Notes: generated by a model not told the origin, from the sequence alone. 64,000 bases of DNA from Scylla paramamosain (GCF_035594125.1 NC_087155.1:11472692-11536691); one strand, 5' to 3'; positions 1 to 42,951 are shown, counted from the first letter of the stretch. Translations and numbers: made by a program.

Positions 1-1268
1 GGACCCTGCCGCTCAAAATTAAGATGTTCTATCTTCCCCACCCCAATATTATTGGATTACATACCCAGTCACTTACCTAGGGTTTTTTTTGATAACTGAA
101 ACTTTTGTAAAACATTTCTTCTATAGTCTTTCCGTCGCAAGCTAATAGTTTTTGAGATAAGAGTTTTTCAGTTATTATTTGCAGAGCTCCCACTTCTGGG
201 GATTTTGTCCCCAGTTGAGATTTTTTTTTTTTTCATGCATTTAGTGACAATCTGGAGATTTTGTCTTTTTTTGTGATATTCTGACAATTAATGGACTTAC
301 AGCTGTTATTACTATCCTGATAACGATAATTATTTTTTAGTGTTTATTAAATGGCAGTGCGCAATTAGCTACCGGAATCAATAACATTGTTCAGCCAATT
401 ATGTGCAGGCTTGGGCTCAGCTAATTCAGCCAGTTGCCACTTGCCAGTGTGTTTACATCAGACTCCTCACCGGTAGTACTCAATACACAAGCACAGTATT
501 TTATTTTATTTTTTTTTGTGTGTGTGTTGTAAAATATAGTACCTTCAGTGTTATGCAGGATGTGAATAAGGTTTATATGGTAAGTGCGTTGGCTACAGGA
601 TGTCATGACATTCTATACTGAAACTAATAACGTAAATACTTTAATAACCGCAGGTTTTGTGAGATATTTACCTGAGAGTACTGTCTAGTAAGGTTTTTGA
701 ATGGCTAACTTTACGTTTCGCCTCACTAAACTAGTGAGTGTGTCAGCGGAAATTTACTCATCAAAAGAAAATCCAAACATTGTGCTACTATTTTTTTTTT
801 TTTCGAGGGAAATCATTGTCAGGAGGGAATTATTATTTTTTTTCCAGTAGTCACTGTAGTATGTTATGTGTATAATGATAAAAAAAAAACTGAAATACTC
901 AACAGCTTTTTTTCCTATTATTAAAAAAAAAAGATTTTTTTTTTTTTGGTACTATAAGTGCATCTTTGTACTTTTAGTCCAATCTAGGGATTTTTCAGCA
1001 CGAATCTAGGGAATTACTGATCTGCCTTTGTGGGAGCACTGATTATTTGGACCACGCGGAAGGGCTGTCGCGGATCTGTTGAACTCATATCTTCACAGTC
1101 AATACTGCTATCGCCTATCGATCTTCTTCAACTTTAATATTGATTGTTCCAATCACGTTTTATTAATTATTTGATACCCAGTCATATGCGATCACCTCTC
1201 ATGCCTTAAAAGGGCATAGAATTCGCAACTTCCCGCTCCGACGACTCCAGCGCCAATGAAAACTTTAA
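1..1268. other. AT-rich intergenic DNA, no gene seen
   Basis: Contains many T and A runs and short open frames (longest about 72 codons) with no domain signature. Nothing else supportable was found. Confidence 0.6.
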
Positions 1269-1345
1269 AGGCGTGTTTTACTCGAGGCAATTTATGGCTG
1301 GTTTTAGCCGGGAATTTACAGGCGGGAGTGAAATGCAACGGGGCG
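1269..1345. mobile_element. PIF/Harbinger-type terminal fragment
   Basis: Begins AGGCGTGTTTTACTCGAGGC after TAA and resembles the left end of the element at 2672, including a shared TTTTAGCCGGGAATTTACA-like stretch. Only the left end is present. Confidence 0.45.
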
Positions 1346-1374
1346 TGGCTGAATTGTCACCCCAGCCGCGGAAC

Positions 1375-1800
1375 CGCTCTCTCGCTCTATAACTTAAATA
1401 AAATAAATAAATAAATAAAATGAAATAAATAAAGAAAGAAAGAAATGAAATAAAAAATAATAATAATAAATAAATATAAAAAAATAAATAAAAAAATAAA
1501 ATAAAAAGTGAAGTTCAAATAAAAGAAAACTGAGCTTCAGTTTTAAAAAAGTGAAGTTCAAATTAATAAAAACTGTGCTTTATATTGAAAAAAATGGTTG
1601 AAATATAAGATGAACTTTAAAAAAAAAAAAAAAGCTGAAGTCCACATTAAGAAAACTGAATTTCATTTTAAAACATCTGAAGTTCAAATTGAAATACGTG
1701 AATTTTAATAAGAAAAGCTTTAAATCAATAAAAAAAAAAATCAATAAAAGATAAAAAAAAGCTGCACTTTAATAAAAAAAAAAGTTAAATTCTAAAACAT
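1375..1800. repeat. A-rich low-complexity block
   Basis: (AAAT)n, (GAAA)n and (AAT)n runs at 1390-1510, then about 290 bp of A-rich sequence in which a motif like gtgaagttcaaataaaa recurs at 1507, 1550 and 1675 in diverged form. No coding potential. Confidence 0.6.
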
Positions 1801-1857
1801 GGAATTCTTATAGAATTACTAATGTGCAATTGTGGAAATATCGCAGTGACAGCATTA

Positions 1858-2530
<673 letters not shown>

Positions 2531-2671
2531 GTAACGATATTTTTTTCCACTGACATTGAAGTACTAAGCGGACACGACAATGATACGCTACTGATGTGTA
2601 TGAATGGGTGTTAAGGCTTTTTGATGAAGATCAAAGTGTGTAAGTCCTCGTGGAGTCATGCACTCTGATAA

Positions 2672-3300
2672 AGGCAGGTTTACATGGGGCAATTCGCTGC
2701 TGTTTTTAGCCGAGAATATACACCCGGGAACGAAATGCAGCCGGGATTTACAGCCGGGAGACACTGTCGGTCGTTCTGATCGGCTGTCTTCCCAGCATTT
2801 TTCCAGGGTTAAATGAGAACAGCCATCAAATATGATATTGAAAACAGGAGGAATATTGTTCGAAAGTGTTTTAGTAATAGCCTAACTATTGACTGTACCA
2901 CTATACTCGTATACAATAAATTAATAAAATATTTCCATTTATTTACCATAATTTTGGAAAACACGCGGTTTGTTTACATTGTCACCGAGGAAGCCGGGCA
3001 GGAGCCCAGCATGTGTGTACCAGAAGGCTCATGAGCACCACAGCCTGCAAGACGATGTAGACCAGGAATGAGTCCACAATAATTTCTTCTTTTGCTTTTT
3101 CTTCAAGCACTGCAAAATTGCAACTATAGCGACCAGCTCGTCGGAGGAGGATTATATCTTAATTGTTTATTTTTTGATGCAGCTGGCCAGCAGGCCAGCG
3201 GCTGCTCTCCATCGTGTGAATGCTTTTGGCTGAAACTTGCTGGCTGCTCCGGGTGGCTGGAACCAGCCAGTTGGAAAAACGGCCCCGTGTAAACCCGCCC
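2672..3300 (-). mobile_element. Non-autonomous PIF/Harbinger element with TAA target duplication
   Basis: The left end AGGCAGGTTTACATGGGGC and the complement of the right end GGGCGGGTTTACACGGGGC are near-identical inverted repeats, and TAA flanks both sides (2669-2671, 3301-3303), the 3-bp target type of PIF/Harbinger. Near the right end the minus strand reads ILQCLKKKQKKKLLWTHSW, like the basic N-terminus of a Harbinger nuclease. The internal part is deleted or diverged. Confidence 0.6.
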
Positions 3301-3592
3301 TAAGTTCTCGCAAGAGTTTGTAATAAACACTACTTGTATTCCTCCTCGTTAGCAAGGAATGAATCCGCAACTGTTTCTTGTTTTGCTTTTTCTTCAAGCA
3401 TATCAAAATCATGGCCACAGCAGCCAGCTCGTCGGCGGATTCCATCTTGATTGCTTGTTTTGATGCAGCGGGCCAACGGGCTGCTCTCGATCGTGTGAAT
3501 GCTTTCGGCTGAAACCTGCCGGCAGTTCCGGGTGGCTGGAGCTAGCCGGGAGGAAAATTTGCCCCATTTAAACCTGCCCCGCCTTGATAAAA
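3301..3592 (-). mobile_element. Second Harbinger right end, tandem to the first
   Basis: The 3' half of the upstream element is repeated about 291 bp further on (for example GGAATGAGTCC at 3065 and GGAATGAATCC at 3356), ending with TTTAAACCTGCCCC. The minus strand from 3445 reads MESADELAAVAMILICLKKK and then RIHSLLTRR...YYKLLRELR, a clear match in style to the Harbinger nuclease N-terminus. No left end was seen. Confidence 0.55.
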
Positions 3593-3601
3593 AGTATGCA
3601 C

Positions 3602-3672
3602 ATTAGGTTTGATTGTTAGTTAGGTTAAGTTGTTAATTAGGGTAGGTTGTTAGGTTAGATTAGGTTAGGGAA
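3602..3672 (+). repeat. Degenerate TTAGG-type telomere-like array
   Basis: Imperfect repeats of TTAGGTT / TTAGTTAGGTTAAG over about 70 bp, G-rich on the plus strand. TTAGG is the arthropod telomere repeat. Confidence 0.6.
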
Positions 3673-4197
3673 AGAAGTGTGGGTTGGGTGGTGGGTACAG
3701 GAAAACTAAGCAGTTCTGATGGAAGTGTCTCAAATTCGTATGAATCAAATAAAAACAATCAGAAAAAAATAATAAAATAAATAAATCACCGGCGTACACG
3801 AAGACTTATAAAAATCTACTTTTTTTTTTTTTTTTTTTTAAAGAACAAATAATGAATTAATTTATTCAGATTAATTAAAAAGTCCGGATCCATGTTTTGC
3901 CTTTTTCAGCCGACATTTCCAAGAATGCAAGTCTGTGTAACCAAATTCGGTGATAAATTGTCGGTAGAGAATTGCCGAGAGTAATAAATCTCGGTCGAGA
4001 TTTCCCGGAAATTTCAGTCGAGTTTCCTGTGAAATACCGTCGATTTTGAATCGATACAAAATTCTCGAAATCTCGTGTGACTGCGCCTTTAGCTTAATCC
4101 GTTTTATTCTTTCAGATTTGCACACCTGGTAAATGACACTGGAAAATGCAGGGTAGTTGATAGGACAAGTTTGAGATAATTAATTTATATGAATTGT

Positions 4198-4272
<75 letters not shown>

Positions 4273-4880
4273 TTCTGTGGCCTCATCCGCTTTCCATTCA
4301 TTCATGTTCAGCATACTTTGCTTAGAACTATTGACTTGCAAGTCCTACTGTACTGATCTCTGATGACTAATTGCTACTTAGTTATTAGCCTTGAAAAGAA
4401 AGTGGTCCGCAGGAGCAGATCACCCATTACTCTTCTGGTTTGTCTTCCAATTTGTGCCAGTCTAATTAACTCTTCTTCAACACTCCTTCCTCTCTTGAAT
4501 CTCGATCGTCCCTACACCTCTCGAGATTCATATAAGTAGAAAAGATGGGTAGCATTTGACAGTATTTACATAAGGATGATTACTATTCGTGTTTCAGAAG
4601 TATCGTTTTCTACATTTAATTTACTTTTTGTTAAATTAAATAATCAAATATATATTTTAGCAACCATTTTTTTTTATCTATTTATGGCTAAATACTATCA
4701 GGAAAGATTTCGAAGAATTATTTGTACAAAATTTTACTCTACGTAGTAAGTTTTTTATTTTTCAGATTTCGCCTTTTCTCTTAATTGAAATAATTTTCGA
4801 GATTAAGTTAAAAAAGCTAGTTATATTTTTATAGCCATTACAGACTTGTTTAAATCTGAATAAGGTCGTATGAATTATTT
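3673..4880. other. Intergenic DNA with possible MITE end and (CT)n
   Basis: No gene is supportable. At about 3890-4100 a frame of 84 codons is open on the minus strand, and AAAGGCGCAGTCACACGAG (minus, about 4094) looks like a Harbinger-type end, but no partner end was found. A perfect (CT)n tract occupies 4199-4269. Confidence 0.5.
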
Positions 4881-5074
4881 GGAAATTCTATTTCCCGGAG
4901 AAATAAAGTGGAAGTTGGGAGCCGGAAGCAAACCGATCTCACCGTGTAAACAAACTGCAGTGTTGAAGTGTTCGGTCAGCTACTGTGGTATTGTCATAAC
5001 TCTGAGACAGTAATGGTGGTGACGTGAATGACATACTTGTAAAGGAAAACAGTGATCCGCGGCAGAGTGAGGAA
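4880..5074 (+). promoter_or_regulatory. Candidate promoter and non-coding first exon of gene 1
   Basis: A GC-richer patch in AT-rich DNA, with an ETS-like GCCGGAAG site at about 4921 and a possible splice donor GGAA|GTGAGT after 5074. That donor could join to the acceptor at 5784-5785 just before the start codon. The start codon directly follows a splice acceptor, so an upstream non-coding exon is expected. This one is a guess from position and motif only. Confidence 0.3.
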
Positions 5075-5558
5075 GTGAGTGACAAATGTCCGAGACTACC
5101 ACATTACCCTCTATGAGAACTAAAATGAAAATGTTTTGTTGTCAAGTTTATGTGTTCTTACTCTAATATATTTTGACAGGCTCGACGTTACATGTCCATT
5201 GGTGTTGTTTATGAAACATTTATTCATTTATTTACCTATTCATTTACTCCTGTATATTATTTTTGTGGCACACGTTACATCTTTTTAGTAATAAGGACTA
5301 ATACATGTGACATCACACGAGTGTTAAAGGTACATTTATGGGGATGGGAAGTAAATAGTCCATATCACTGTCAAGGTTTGTTTTCTTGGAGCAGGCTGAG
5401 GCAGTTCCAGGGACATTAAAAAAAAAAAAAAAGCTATCGTTTGATTTTTGTTCATTAAGTTTGGGTTAGAAGTATTTTAGGTAATGGATTCAAGTATGTT
5501 GACAAGTGTGTGTTGTATTTAACTGTATTACATCCAACTTTAGTGTACTTTTTTGCTG

Positions 5559-5568
5559 TTTATTGTTA

Positions 5569-5632
<64 letters not shown>

Positions 5633-5638
5633 CATCAT

Positions 5639-5679
<41 letters not shown>

Positions 5680-5716
5680 TTACTTATTACTTATGTGGAA
5701 TTGCTAACCATTGTTC

Positions 5717-5750
<34 letters not shown>
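5559..5750. repeat. Compound (TTA)n-(ATC)n-(CTA)n-(GT)n microsatellite
   Basis: (ATT)n at about 5560-5630, ATC units at 5631-5640, (CTA)n to about 5680, then (GT)n at 5718-5750. It ends 35 bp before the gene 1 start codon, inside the presumed first intron, where it replaces most of the polypyrimidine-tract region. Confidence 0.9.
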
Positions 5751-5751
<1 letters not shown>

Positions 5752-5785
5752 GAGATGACTATTAACGGAAATTTTTGATCTCCAG

Positions 5786-26949
<21,164 letters not shown>

Positions 26950-27235
26950 GCATTGGGTGTCAGCCATTATGGAGGCAATCTTGGGGTGGCATGCATAATC
27001 TGGCTGTCATATATGGTAGTCTTTCTGTGCCAAATTAATTCCTGTAATATATATGGTCTTCCAATTACTGTATGAAAGACATTTACATCTTTTATATCTT
27101 GTGAGATTTCACTACCCATTAATTTCTTTGTTATGCCTTTTTGGTAAATTTTTACTTTCTTGACTGTCTCAAACTGTGATGGCTGCCATGTTCTTGATCT
27201 TGCTCTTGCTGTTAGCATTTTAACCTAAGTAAATA

Positions 27236-27385
27236 TAACTAAACTTAGCCTAACCTGACTAAACCTAACCTAACTTAACCTAACCTAACTAAACCTGACC
27301 TAACTAAACCTAGCCTAACTAAACCTAACCTAACTAAACCTAACCCAACTAAACCTAACCCAACTAAACCTAACCCAACTAAACT
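27236..27385 (-). repeat. CCTAA-type telomere-like array with 15-bp higher-order unit
   Basis: About 150 bp of AACCT/AACTA pentamers. The last part is built of a 15-bp unit CTAAACCTAACCCAA repeated three times with the previous units diverged. It is C-rich on the plus strand, opposite to the array at 3.6 kb. Confidence 0.75.
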
Positions 27386-27456
27386 GGTAAATATGAAATA
27401 GAGCCGCAGCAGTAGTAGGCAGCTTCCCATTTATTTTTGGTGGCTAGGAGCATTAT

Positions 27457-27507
27457 AATAAATTTCTCACAGGCATATATATGGGGTTGAAAAATGCTCA
27501 AAATAAA
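27457..27507 (+). terminator. Candidate poly(A) signals of gene 1
   Basis: AATAAA occurs at 27457-27462 and again at 27502-27507, about 510-560 bp after the stop codon. These are the first such hexamers downstream. If used, the 3' UTR would contain the CCTAA-type array at 27.24-27.39 kb. Confidence 0.35.
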
Positions 27508-27665
27508 AGGCTCTATCTGATGAGAGAGGTAATAATTGCCACAGTTCCATGGGCAAGAAAGTAATATAATACTATCTTTTCTTGGATGTCACACTGCATT
27601 TGAGGAATGGTGATCCAGTATAAGAAGCACTAAAATTAGACTATGACAAAATGCCCAATTTACAA

Positions 27666-27709
<44 letters not shown>

Positions 27710-28262
27710 GTTGTTGTTGTTGTTGTTGTTGTTGTTATTTTATTAGCATTTTTCTCTTTTGGTCAGGTATGAGCTATGGCATTTTAAACATCTAAACAGT
27801 TAAGTGTCAGAAATTCAGGTCTCAAAAACCTGGATTTATATGGAAGGATCGGATTAAATGAATATTGACCAACTGATCCTTAGTGCAATGAGTGGAATAA
27901 ATTAAAGAAGAATTTCTACATTTGTACAGTTTGATTTAGTCTCACCATGCTACACCTGGCTTTTGCATTTCCTTGGGACTTAAATGCACAGTGTCCTCTT
28001 TGTCAGTCATCTTTTGATAGTATAAAGGTGTGGACAGGAAGTGTGAAGATCTGCATCTTGCCTGGATGAACTGCTCTCAGTAACTGTTGACAGTAGAGCA
28101 AATGAGCAAAGAGTATTTCTACCTTCAAATCTCATTCCAAATAAGCTACTAAATTTTGCCACTCCAAGGAAAATGCACATCATAAAGTGGAGAATGGCTA
28201 AACTGTAGGTTAAATTTATAATTTTTTTGATGAATACTTGTAAGACAATATTTGTATCATAC

Positions 28263-28536
<274 letters not shown>

Positions 28537-29259
28537 GGATCTCAATACAGTGAAAGCATAGTGAGGAATGTCAGTTCATTGAAAAAAAAAAAAAAAATCT
28601 TATCTGGTTGTCATTACTGTGAGGCCTTTTATAGAACTCAGGTTGTTTTATAAGGTGAGTCATTTAGTAATGTACATTTTGCAGATACCAGTAGATAGAA
28701 TAGGGATGAGCAAATGAGGAAATTTCTTTAGCCTCAAATTTTATTTTGTTGGATGTGTGGATGAAATCAGTATTGCTATCTAAGTGCTGCAAATATAACA
28801 AATTTACTACCCATTTTTAGTTTCCAATATACATACCTTTACCTCTCTTTTCCAGTATACAGTGCATTATACTTACCTTTCTGTACTTCACAATCCATTT
28901 TCTCTTCTGATATACAGTGCATCACACTTACCGCTTGTTTATAATCATAGCATTCATGTTTTTCCATTAATGTGGAGAGGAAATAGCCTTGTCATCATTG
29001 CAAATTCCTGTGAAAGACTATCCTTTGATTGAAAATAATCCTCTTCCTATTTGCTAAATTTCTGACACATACCATAATGATTCTGTAAAAGCTTTTCACT
29101 AGCTTTAGCATCCATTGGCCCTCACCACATATGTCTGCTAATTTGTGCCATAGAGTATGTGTATATCAGTGTTATAATGCAGTTTCTCCATCTTTCTTTT
29201 TTTTTCTATTTTGTGATGACTTACATTTTTTTTCTTTTTGATCTATTATAGAAAAGTAC

Positions 29260-29290
<31 letters not shown>

Positions 29291-31566
29291 ACTATTACTT
29301 CATCCTTATCAATCACCTTTCTGACATAGAATTACCTATTATAGTATTTGATTTGTATGTTGTTGCATCTGTTTTAAAATAGTAATTGTTTATGCAAATG
29401 TATTATAATCTTAAGAGGTCTTTATATCTGGAGTGTTTTGCTGCATTTTAAGTACAGCTTTTTGAATGACGTCCCCTCTATTAAAACATCAGACTTTTGT
29501 AGACTTAGATTGTTATTAATACTCATCATGTGATTTGTGTTTATTATTTATTACAAAACTTTTATACTTCAAAATGTAGTACAACATAAATATATCACAT
29601 AAGCTTAAAAATACAATATTTTTCATTACTGTATGCAGCCATATTTACATGTGGACTAAGATCAAGCAAAATAATGACTTGTAGGATGGCTGTGGGATAG
29701 ATGATATATTTGCCAATGGCAAAGCATTGGTGAGGTCACATGAATTATCACTTACTGAGACCTCAACATGACAGCCAATAATGTAAGCATAGTATATTGA
29801 CCAAAAGGAAAAGAAAAGAAAAGAAAAGAAAAAAAAGGTATCCACTAGGAAGTGATAATTTTGCTATATGTTTATTTATGGAATAAGTATACAAAAGTTA
29901 TTTTATCTACCTAGGCAAAAATATGGACTAGTGAATGCTTTTCATTCAGCATGTAGAACCACACAAAGGCATTTTCAGCTTTATTTGCAGTATAATGTAT
30001 CATATGAAGCACTGGAATAAACAATAAGACTACAAATACAAACTGTATATGTGAACAAAAAGTTGAACGAGAAGTGCACTACTTATGAAGCTAAATTGTG
30101 GTACTGAAGATTATATTGCTTTACGTAAAATAATGCATTGCACATTCTAATTTTGTTTAGCAGAAAGTTGGAGTTTTAGCAAATGATAGGTATATGCATA
30201 CTGCACTGGATGGAAATAAATTCTTAGGCGTATGTGAAGTTCATCCTAGGTGAATTTTTACCTGTGACAGTCCATGTGAGAGTCACTGCAATGGACAAAA
30301 CAACTGTAGCAGCAGAAATAAGCCCTCTAACTTGGTAGCAAAACTTATGTAGAATAAAGAATTTGTCCAAAGAATGAGGATATGTCCACAGATGAAGACT
30401 GGTGCAGCTTACAGACATGATTTACCATTCTTAGAAATGACAATTTGTGCCTCCAGATGTACCAGACATGTTAACTCAAACCTGTTCAGATATCTTAAGA
30501 TTGTGATTTTGTATAATTTAAAATAGTCACAGTAAAATCTGCCTGTTAATGATGAGGACCTGTGTTTGCTTCATATGTAAAGATAGGAATGATAATGCAA
30601 TAAAATAAAATAAATCATAAGAGATCATGAGGCTTGATGCAGTGGATGCAAATGTATGTTAAATATAATTTCTGAATTCATTGAAATTTGTTAAAATAGT
30701 TTATTTGACTTTTAAAGTATTGCAGTAAACAACATAATCTATTTGTAATTTTTGAAAAAGAAAATTAATTTGGTCTTTAAGCCTGATTTTTTAAATATTT
30801 TCTTCTAAGAAGGCACAATGTCCTGAATCAGCCCTGGGTGCAAGGTTTATGAGCCTTGACTGATGGATATCAGGACATCACTGACAAAAATGTTTCTTTC
30901 TTTTCTTGTTACATCTTTTAAGTGATGTTAATAGCTTTTCAACAATGTATGTCACAAGAAATAAAGGTAATTTTTTTTCATTACTGTGTCCAAAATCCAA
31001 ATCCCCAAAACTCTCATAAAACAAGAGATATGATCAAAAGTAAAACCTTCAGTTCTGTGTTAGTGGTGGGAGAGCAAAGTATAACAAGCATATTCACAGT
31101 GTTCTGAATGGTAGGGAGAATGGGCCTGCAATAAGGTGCATGGACTTGTTACAGCAAGGAACATGCCCCCTGTGCCAGTTTTGAAAGAGCTGAGAAATCT
31201 CAGCCATCATTTCTGGCATTATCACTGCAATATGAGGAAACTTGCTGAGAGAGTTTTTTCCTTCTCTCATATATAGCACAGCAACCTTAACCAAGGCTCT
31301 CAACTAATACATGATAAGTACAGTTTCATACAGACTAGATAACATCATATGGTCCTAGACAGGACAAAATATACATACAATCTTTGGTATTTCTCAACTA
31401 GATATACAAAAAGGACTCCTCTCACAACATCAATATGTCAACATTGTGATGCAATATATTTCTCCATCTCATAACACCAATATACTAAAATAGCAATTGA
31501 CTTTGACAATTTGAATATACATCCATTTTCACTTGGTATATAAAACTGTCCATTACAAAATGGATG

Positions 31567-31568
<2 letters not shown>

Positions 31569-31660
<92 letters not shown>
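31569..31660. repeat. (CA)n near the gene 2 stop codon
   Basis: About 91 bp of CA, 37 bp beyond the stop on the transcript side, so it would be a (GU)n tract in the gene 2 3' UTR. Confidence 0.95.
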
Positions 31661-31661
<1 letters not shown>

Positions 31662-31696
31662 ACCTTTTTCATCCTCAGATTGATAATATAGTATAA

Positions 31697-38501
<6,805 letters not shown>

Positions 38502-40832
38502 CTGGAAAACAAAAAAAAACAAAACATGGTTAGCATGACAAATACTTACTAAGGAACACTGTATAATTTCTTAATTCTGCATCTTGCCTTGTCCATTTTT
38601 CTCTTATCAACTAATAGGCGCTCTCTCCCTCAGGCTGCATTGCCCTTTCTACCAATCCAAGTTTTCCCACCCACCTCTTCTTACCCGCCTCTCAAAAATT
38701 CTTGACTCCTTACTCCTAAGACACGATGATATAATGGTACCATTATTTATGAGACGTGGTGATATGTTTGGTTCTAATGTTTATCACCGGTTTCAACTTA
38801 TCAAACATTAATACTGCAACTATTATACTTACTCATACTATGCGGAATGAACGAAATAAACAATTACAGTTTGTACAAAAAAAAAAAAAAAATGTATAGA
38901 GAAGTAAGAAATTCTGTATACAAAACACGTATATTCAACACAAAACAGAACGTCAAACAATCAGTGCACTTGTATATTTGTTTGTCTTCTTGTATCAGCC
39001 CTAAGCATTCAAGCCACTTAAAACAGCCAGTTGAGCTTCACACGGAGAAATGCCAGTGTGTGCACGCCTTAACACAAGCGAAACCTTTTAATGCCTGGTG
39101 GCAGCGCCCTTGCACAAAGGAACTAAATAACACTGGTAAATACGTGTGCTGAGATGCCCCGCGGCGAGAACAATGTAGCCAGGATCTGAAGGGGTGTGTG
39201 GAGGGCGCCATACACTGGTAAGGGGAGGGCTGAGCGTGCCTGTAATATTAGCTCCTAGTCATGAATTATTAATGGGGCTACGTGTGATGGCGCCTGGGGC
39301 TTAATTATTCGAATGAGATATCGCGGTCCTTCGGCATATTAGCTCTCGAGGGGTTTCAGACTAACTTGGCGGCACCGTGGCCTAAAGTTGTTGTCGGCGG
39401 AGATTAAGACGCAGGGACGCGGGAAGGGAGGAGGAGAGGAAGGTCACGAGGCGGCGATGAGACGTTAGTTATTCAGCCTGCCGGTCTCGCCCAATACCCG
39501 CCTTACTCGCAGCCCACGGAGGAGGAAATGGCATAATGAGCATGACAATGGCGGGATAAACGTCTTGCTGGCAGAGTATAATTTCCTCTTACACCTCGGA
39601 TCCATGTTGGGTGTTAAACGGAACTCGAGCCAATCATCAGTGGCTAATGCCGAAGTTAGTTTCCACTTAGTCAGTTCTCTTCAATACGAACTTTATCTCA
39701 CTTGTTTCAATGAAGCGTCGATGAATACCAATGAGAGAAAGAAAAGCTCGTGACGCTGAAGTAAGCGATGTGCGGCCGCTTCACTTAACGGTAGAAATAC
39801 AAAGAAAGGTGAACAGATAATGTAGTAATGCCTAGTATCTGTATCTGTATCGTGATTGGTACAAAACTACAAACCAGTGGAGGACACGTAATTTTACCTT
39901 GGCTACGATACCTAAATCTCAGAGAAGATACCGTAAATTTGAGGTGATTACTCGGCGAGCATAGATTCCCCGTTAAGACAAATATACACAAGCAGCCCGC
40001 TCCTCCTCCCTGCCCCCGACACACGACTTTACATAACAAAGAGCTGAATCCCTCAATCTATTGGCTGCGTGAAAGCCTCGGTTATGCTTCCCTTCCAGAG
40101 CTCTTGTGTCGTGGTGAGAGGTGAGGTGAGGTGGAGAAAGACCCAAAGGAAGGAAGGAGAAGGAGGAGGAGGAGGAGGAGGAGGAGGAGGAGGAGGAGGA
40201 AGGGAACCATTTAAATAAAGATATTCCTGGCTGAAATATGAGAGAAAGGAAAGGTAAGGAAAATGCGATAAAATGCACGCAGGCAAGGAGACTTAATAGG
40301 AAGGCGTAAGGGAAGAGGTTAACATACGAGACAGAATAAAATGTGAGATGCAGATTCAGAGGAGCTTAGTGTGATGTAAGAGTTGGTGCATGTCTGACCT
40401 TCACGCTAATGCACCTAAGGTCTTTTATCGCACCTCAATATCCATGAATATATTAAGACATATCCCATCCTCACTTTCTGTGACGCTCAGACTTGTATGT
40501 ATTACTCGCGCACACCGAGTACCGTCGCCTCACCGAGTACTAGTAACTTGACTTGAGCAGGTGGTGGCAAAGGAGAGACTCGACTATCATAGAGGGGAGA
40601 TGAGTATGAGGACCAAATAGGAGGGGCACAGGTTGGCTTGCGGTAGTAGAGCAGTAGAAGGAGGCATGGCGGGCGTGGAAGGAGCACCGCCACTGAATTT
40701 GTAAAGTAATGAGGGAAGGAGGCAAGAACTCCTTAAAATACGCTCACTCTCCAAAATAATATACGGGAGGCGGCCCTATTTAGCACACATTGTGGAGCCC
40801 CGAACACAGGGTGGCGGCGATGAGAGGTGGGG

Positions 40833-40871
<39 letters not shown>

Positions 40872-42917
40872 GTACACATTAATGAAGGAACTTCACGGGG
40901 TACGAAGGCAACTCTCGTTTTTCGTGTGCGTAATTAATAGCGCCGAGGCGATGCTTTTCTTTGCGCGGCTCAAGTCTATTAATGACCGCGTGGAGGAGGT
41001 GACGATGCTTGCTTGTTTCCGTGACAAGGCGAAATGGTCTCCGTCGCGTTTTTTTCTTTATATGTATGCAGGCGGTGGAGGAGGATGGATGGGTTTATTG
41101 TTTGTCGCTAGCTTAGTACAAGTGTCGGGAGGAAGAGTGAGGAATGGCACAATACACCAGATCCGAAGCGAGGTTTTCGGTGACACACGACTGGCCGAAA
41201 GAAGTGAGGGAGTAAGAACAATCACGAGGCTCAATCTGGATGTTGTAACGAGGTGAAGTGAATGGTGTGTTCCCCGGGGAGTCCCTTGACGTGAACTCTC
41301 TTCGAAGAGGGTGAGTTCATGGGTAATGAGGCTGCCATGTGTTGCTGTCTGGGGTGAAAAAGGACGAGGCTCCACGTCAGGTTCTTCTATGAACCATTCT
41401 GATCCTAATTAAGGTCTCGCGACTCAGCGTTTATCGGCTGGAAATGGTGCACGGCTTGGCGCGCGTTCACTACCCATTCATTGCCTTGCTCCCACAGGTC
41501 AAACTCTCTTGTTCGTCTGCTTGCTGCACACAACGTTTAATAAGTGTGATCAATCACTGTGTGTGTGTGTGTGTGTGTGTGTGAGCGCACTTGAAGTCCT
41601 ATTCATTCACGTGATTTTATGTGTTCTTATTTAGTAAATAAGTTAGTACATATATTCAAATTTGACGAGTCTTTGAAGCCATATCATATTTGTTACTATT
41701 CTGTACCATTTAAATTCTCCTTTGTACGCATAAGGGATAATGCAAAGAGGCCATTTCAACCTTCGTCAAGTTGCTGTTCCTTCGTTGCACGTTTTTTCAA
41801 TACTGATTAGCCAAAATAACCCCATAGAATGAAAAGATATGCATTTCGATGGTTAATTTGTTAAACCAGTGTGTAGTGTTGTCGTTACGAAAGGTAACGA
41901 CACTACTGCACTATGCTTGGTTTGGGGAATCCATCATCGAAAGATAATTTCTACAATGATTTCTCTGCCAGATCTGTTTAAGGAAAGAGGCCTCGAAGAA
42001 ACGGTGGTTTTGGGAAAGAAACTGTTCCGTTGCAATACTGCCTTTACTCATGTTTATCTTCAAAGTTACAATAATGACTGGAGTCTGGGTGGAAATAGTG
42101 GAAATATTATAATTTGTCCTCTGCTTCGCATGCCAAGAAAGCGGCTAACCATGCATTGGGCTGCGATGTCATGTTACGTTTTGTGCATCTACCCGATGGC
42201 CCTTCACACCTCATGGGCTCCAATGTTCACTTGGTCAAAATTAGCAGTAGTAACAACGTGTACTATGTTGCTACGAGTATCTTGATGGCAGCGTCCTGAT
42301 TGAGGCACACGAGGAGCTTCATGTAGCGATAAGGCGGCGTGTAACCATCCAACTATTTGATGTAGTGATTGAAGAGCCCACACATCCATAGCCTCAGGTT
42401 AGTTGCCTCGCGTGTGTGATGCCTCTCCAGCTTAGTTCGGCGACGTAAACAGTGCTCGCTGTCTTAGTAGAGGAGGCTTGATGGAATGCGCGGGCGTTGT
42501 GGAAGACAGAGAAGTACAGACAGACGAGATGTGAGAGAGAAGGTTGGTATATAAGGAGGGGCTAAAGGCAACACTGTGACAAGTGAAAAAAATAGTGAAT
42601 GCAGGATGTACTACATGAAAGATATGAAACACGTACCCGTTAGACGCTGCATAAAAAAAAAAAAGTGAAAACAAAACGCATAATGAGAGCATCTGGAAAA
42701 CTTCGGTAAGGTAAATTACAAGAGAAAGACGAAAAAACAAGGCAGCTTTGTCCAATAACGAATAGCTTGTGAATTAAGTGATGGTCGCGGACTTGGAGAA
42801 TTAAAATGGCCGAAAACAAGCCTTGAAAGTAAATTCCATGGGGCATTACTTGACGAAGGACAGAGAGGAGGGAAGGTGGGATTGAAAAGAAAATCAGGAA
42901 AAGACAGTAAATGCTCA

Positions 42918-42951
<34 letters not shown>

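Noticed and set aside
41869..42285. 138-codon plus-strand open frame in unique DNA
   Set aside because: No recognisable domain, no splice context, and overlapping frames on both strands are also open. I could not separate it from chance.
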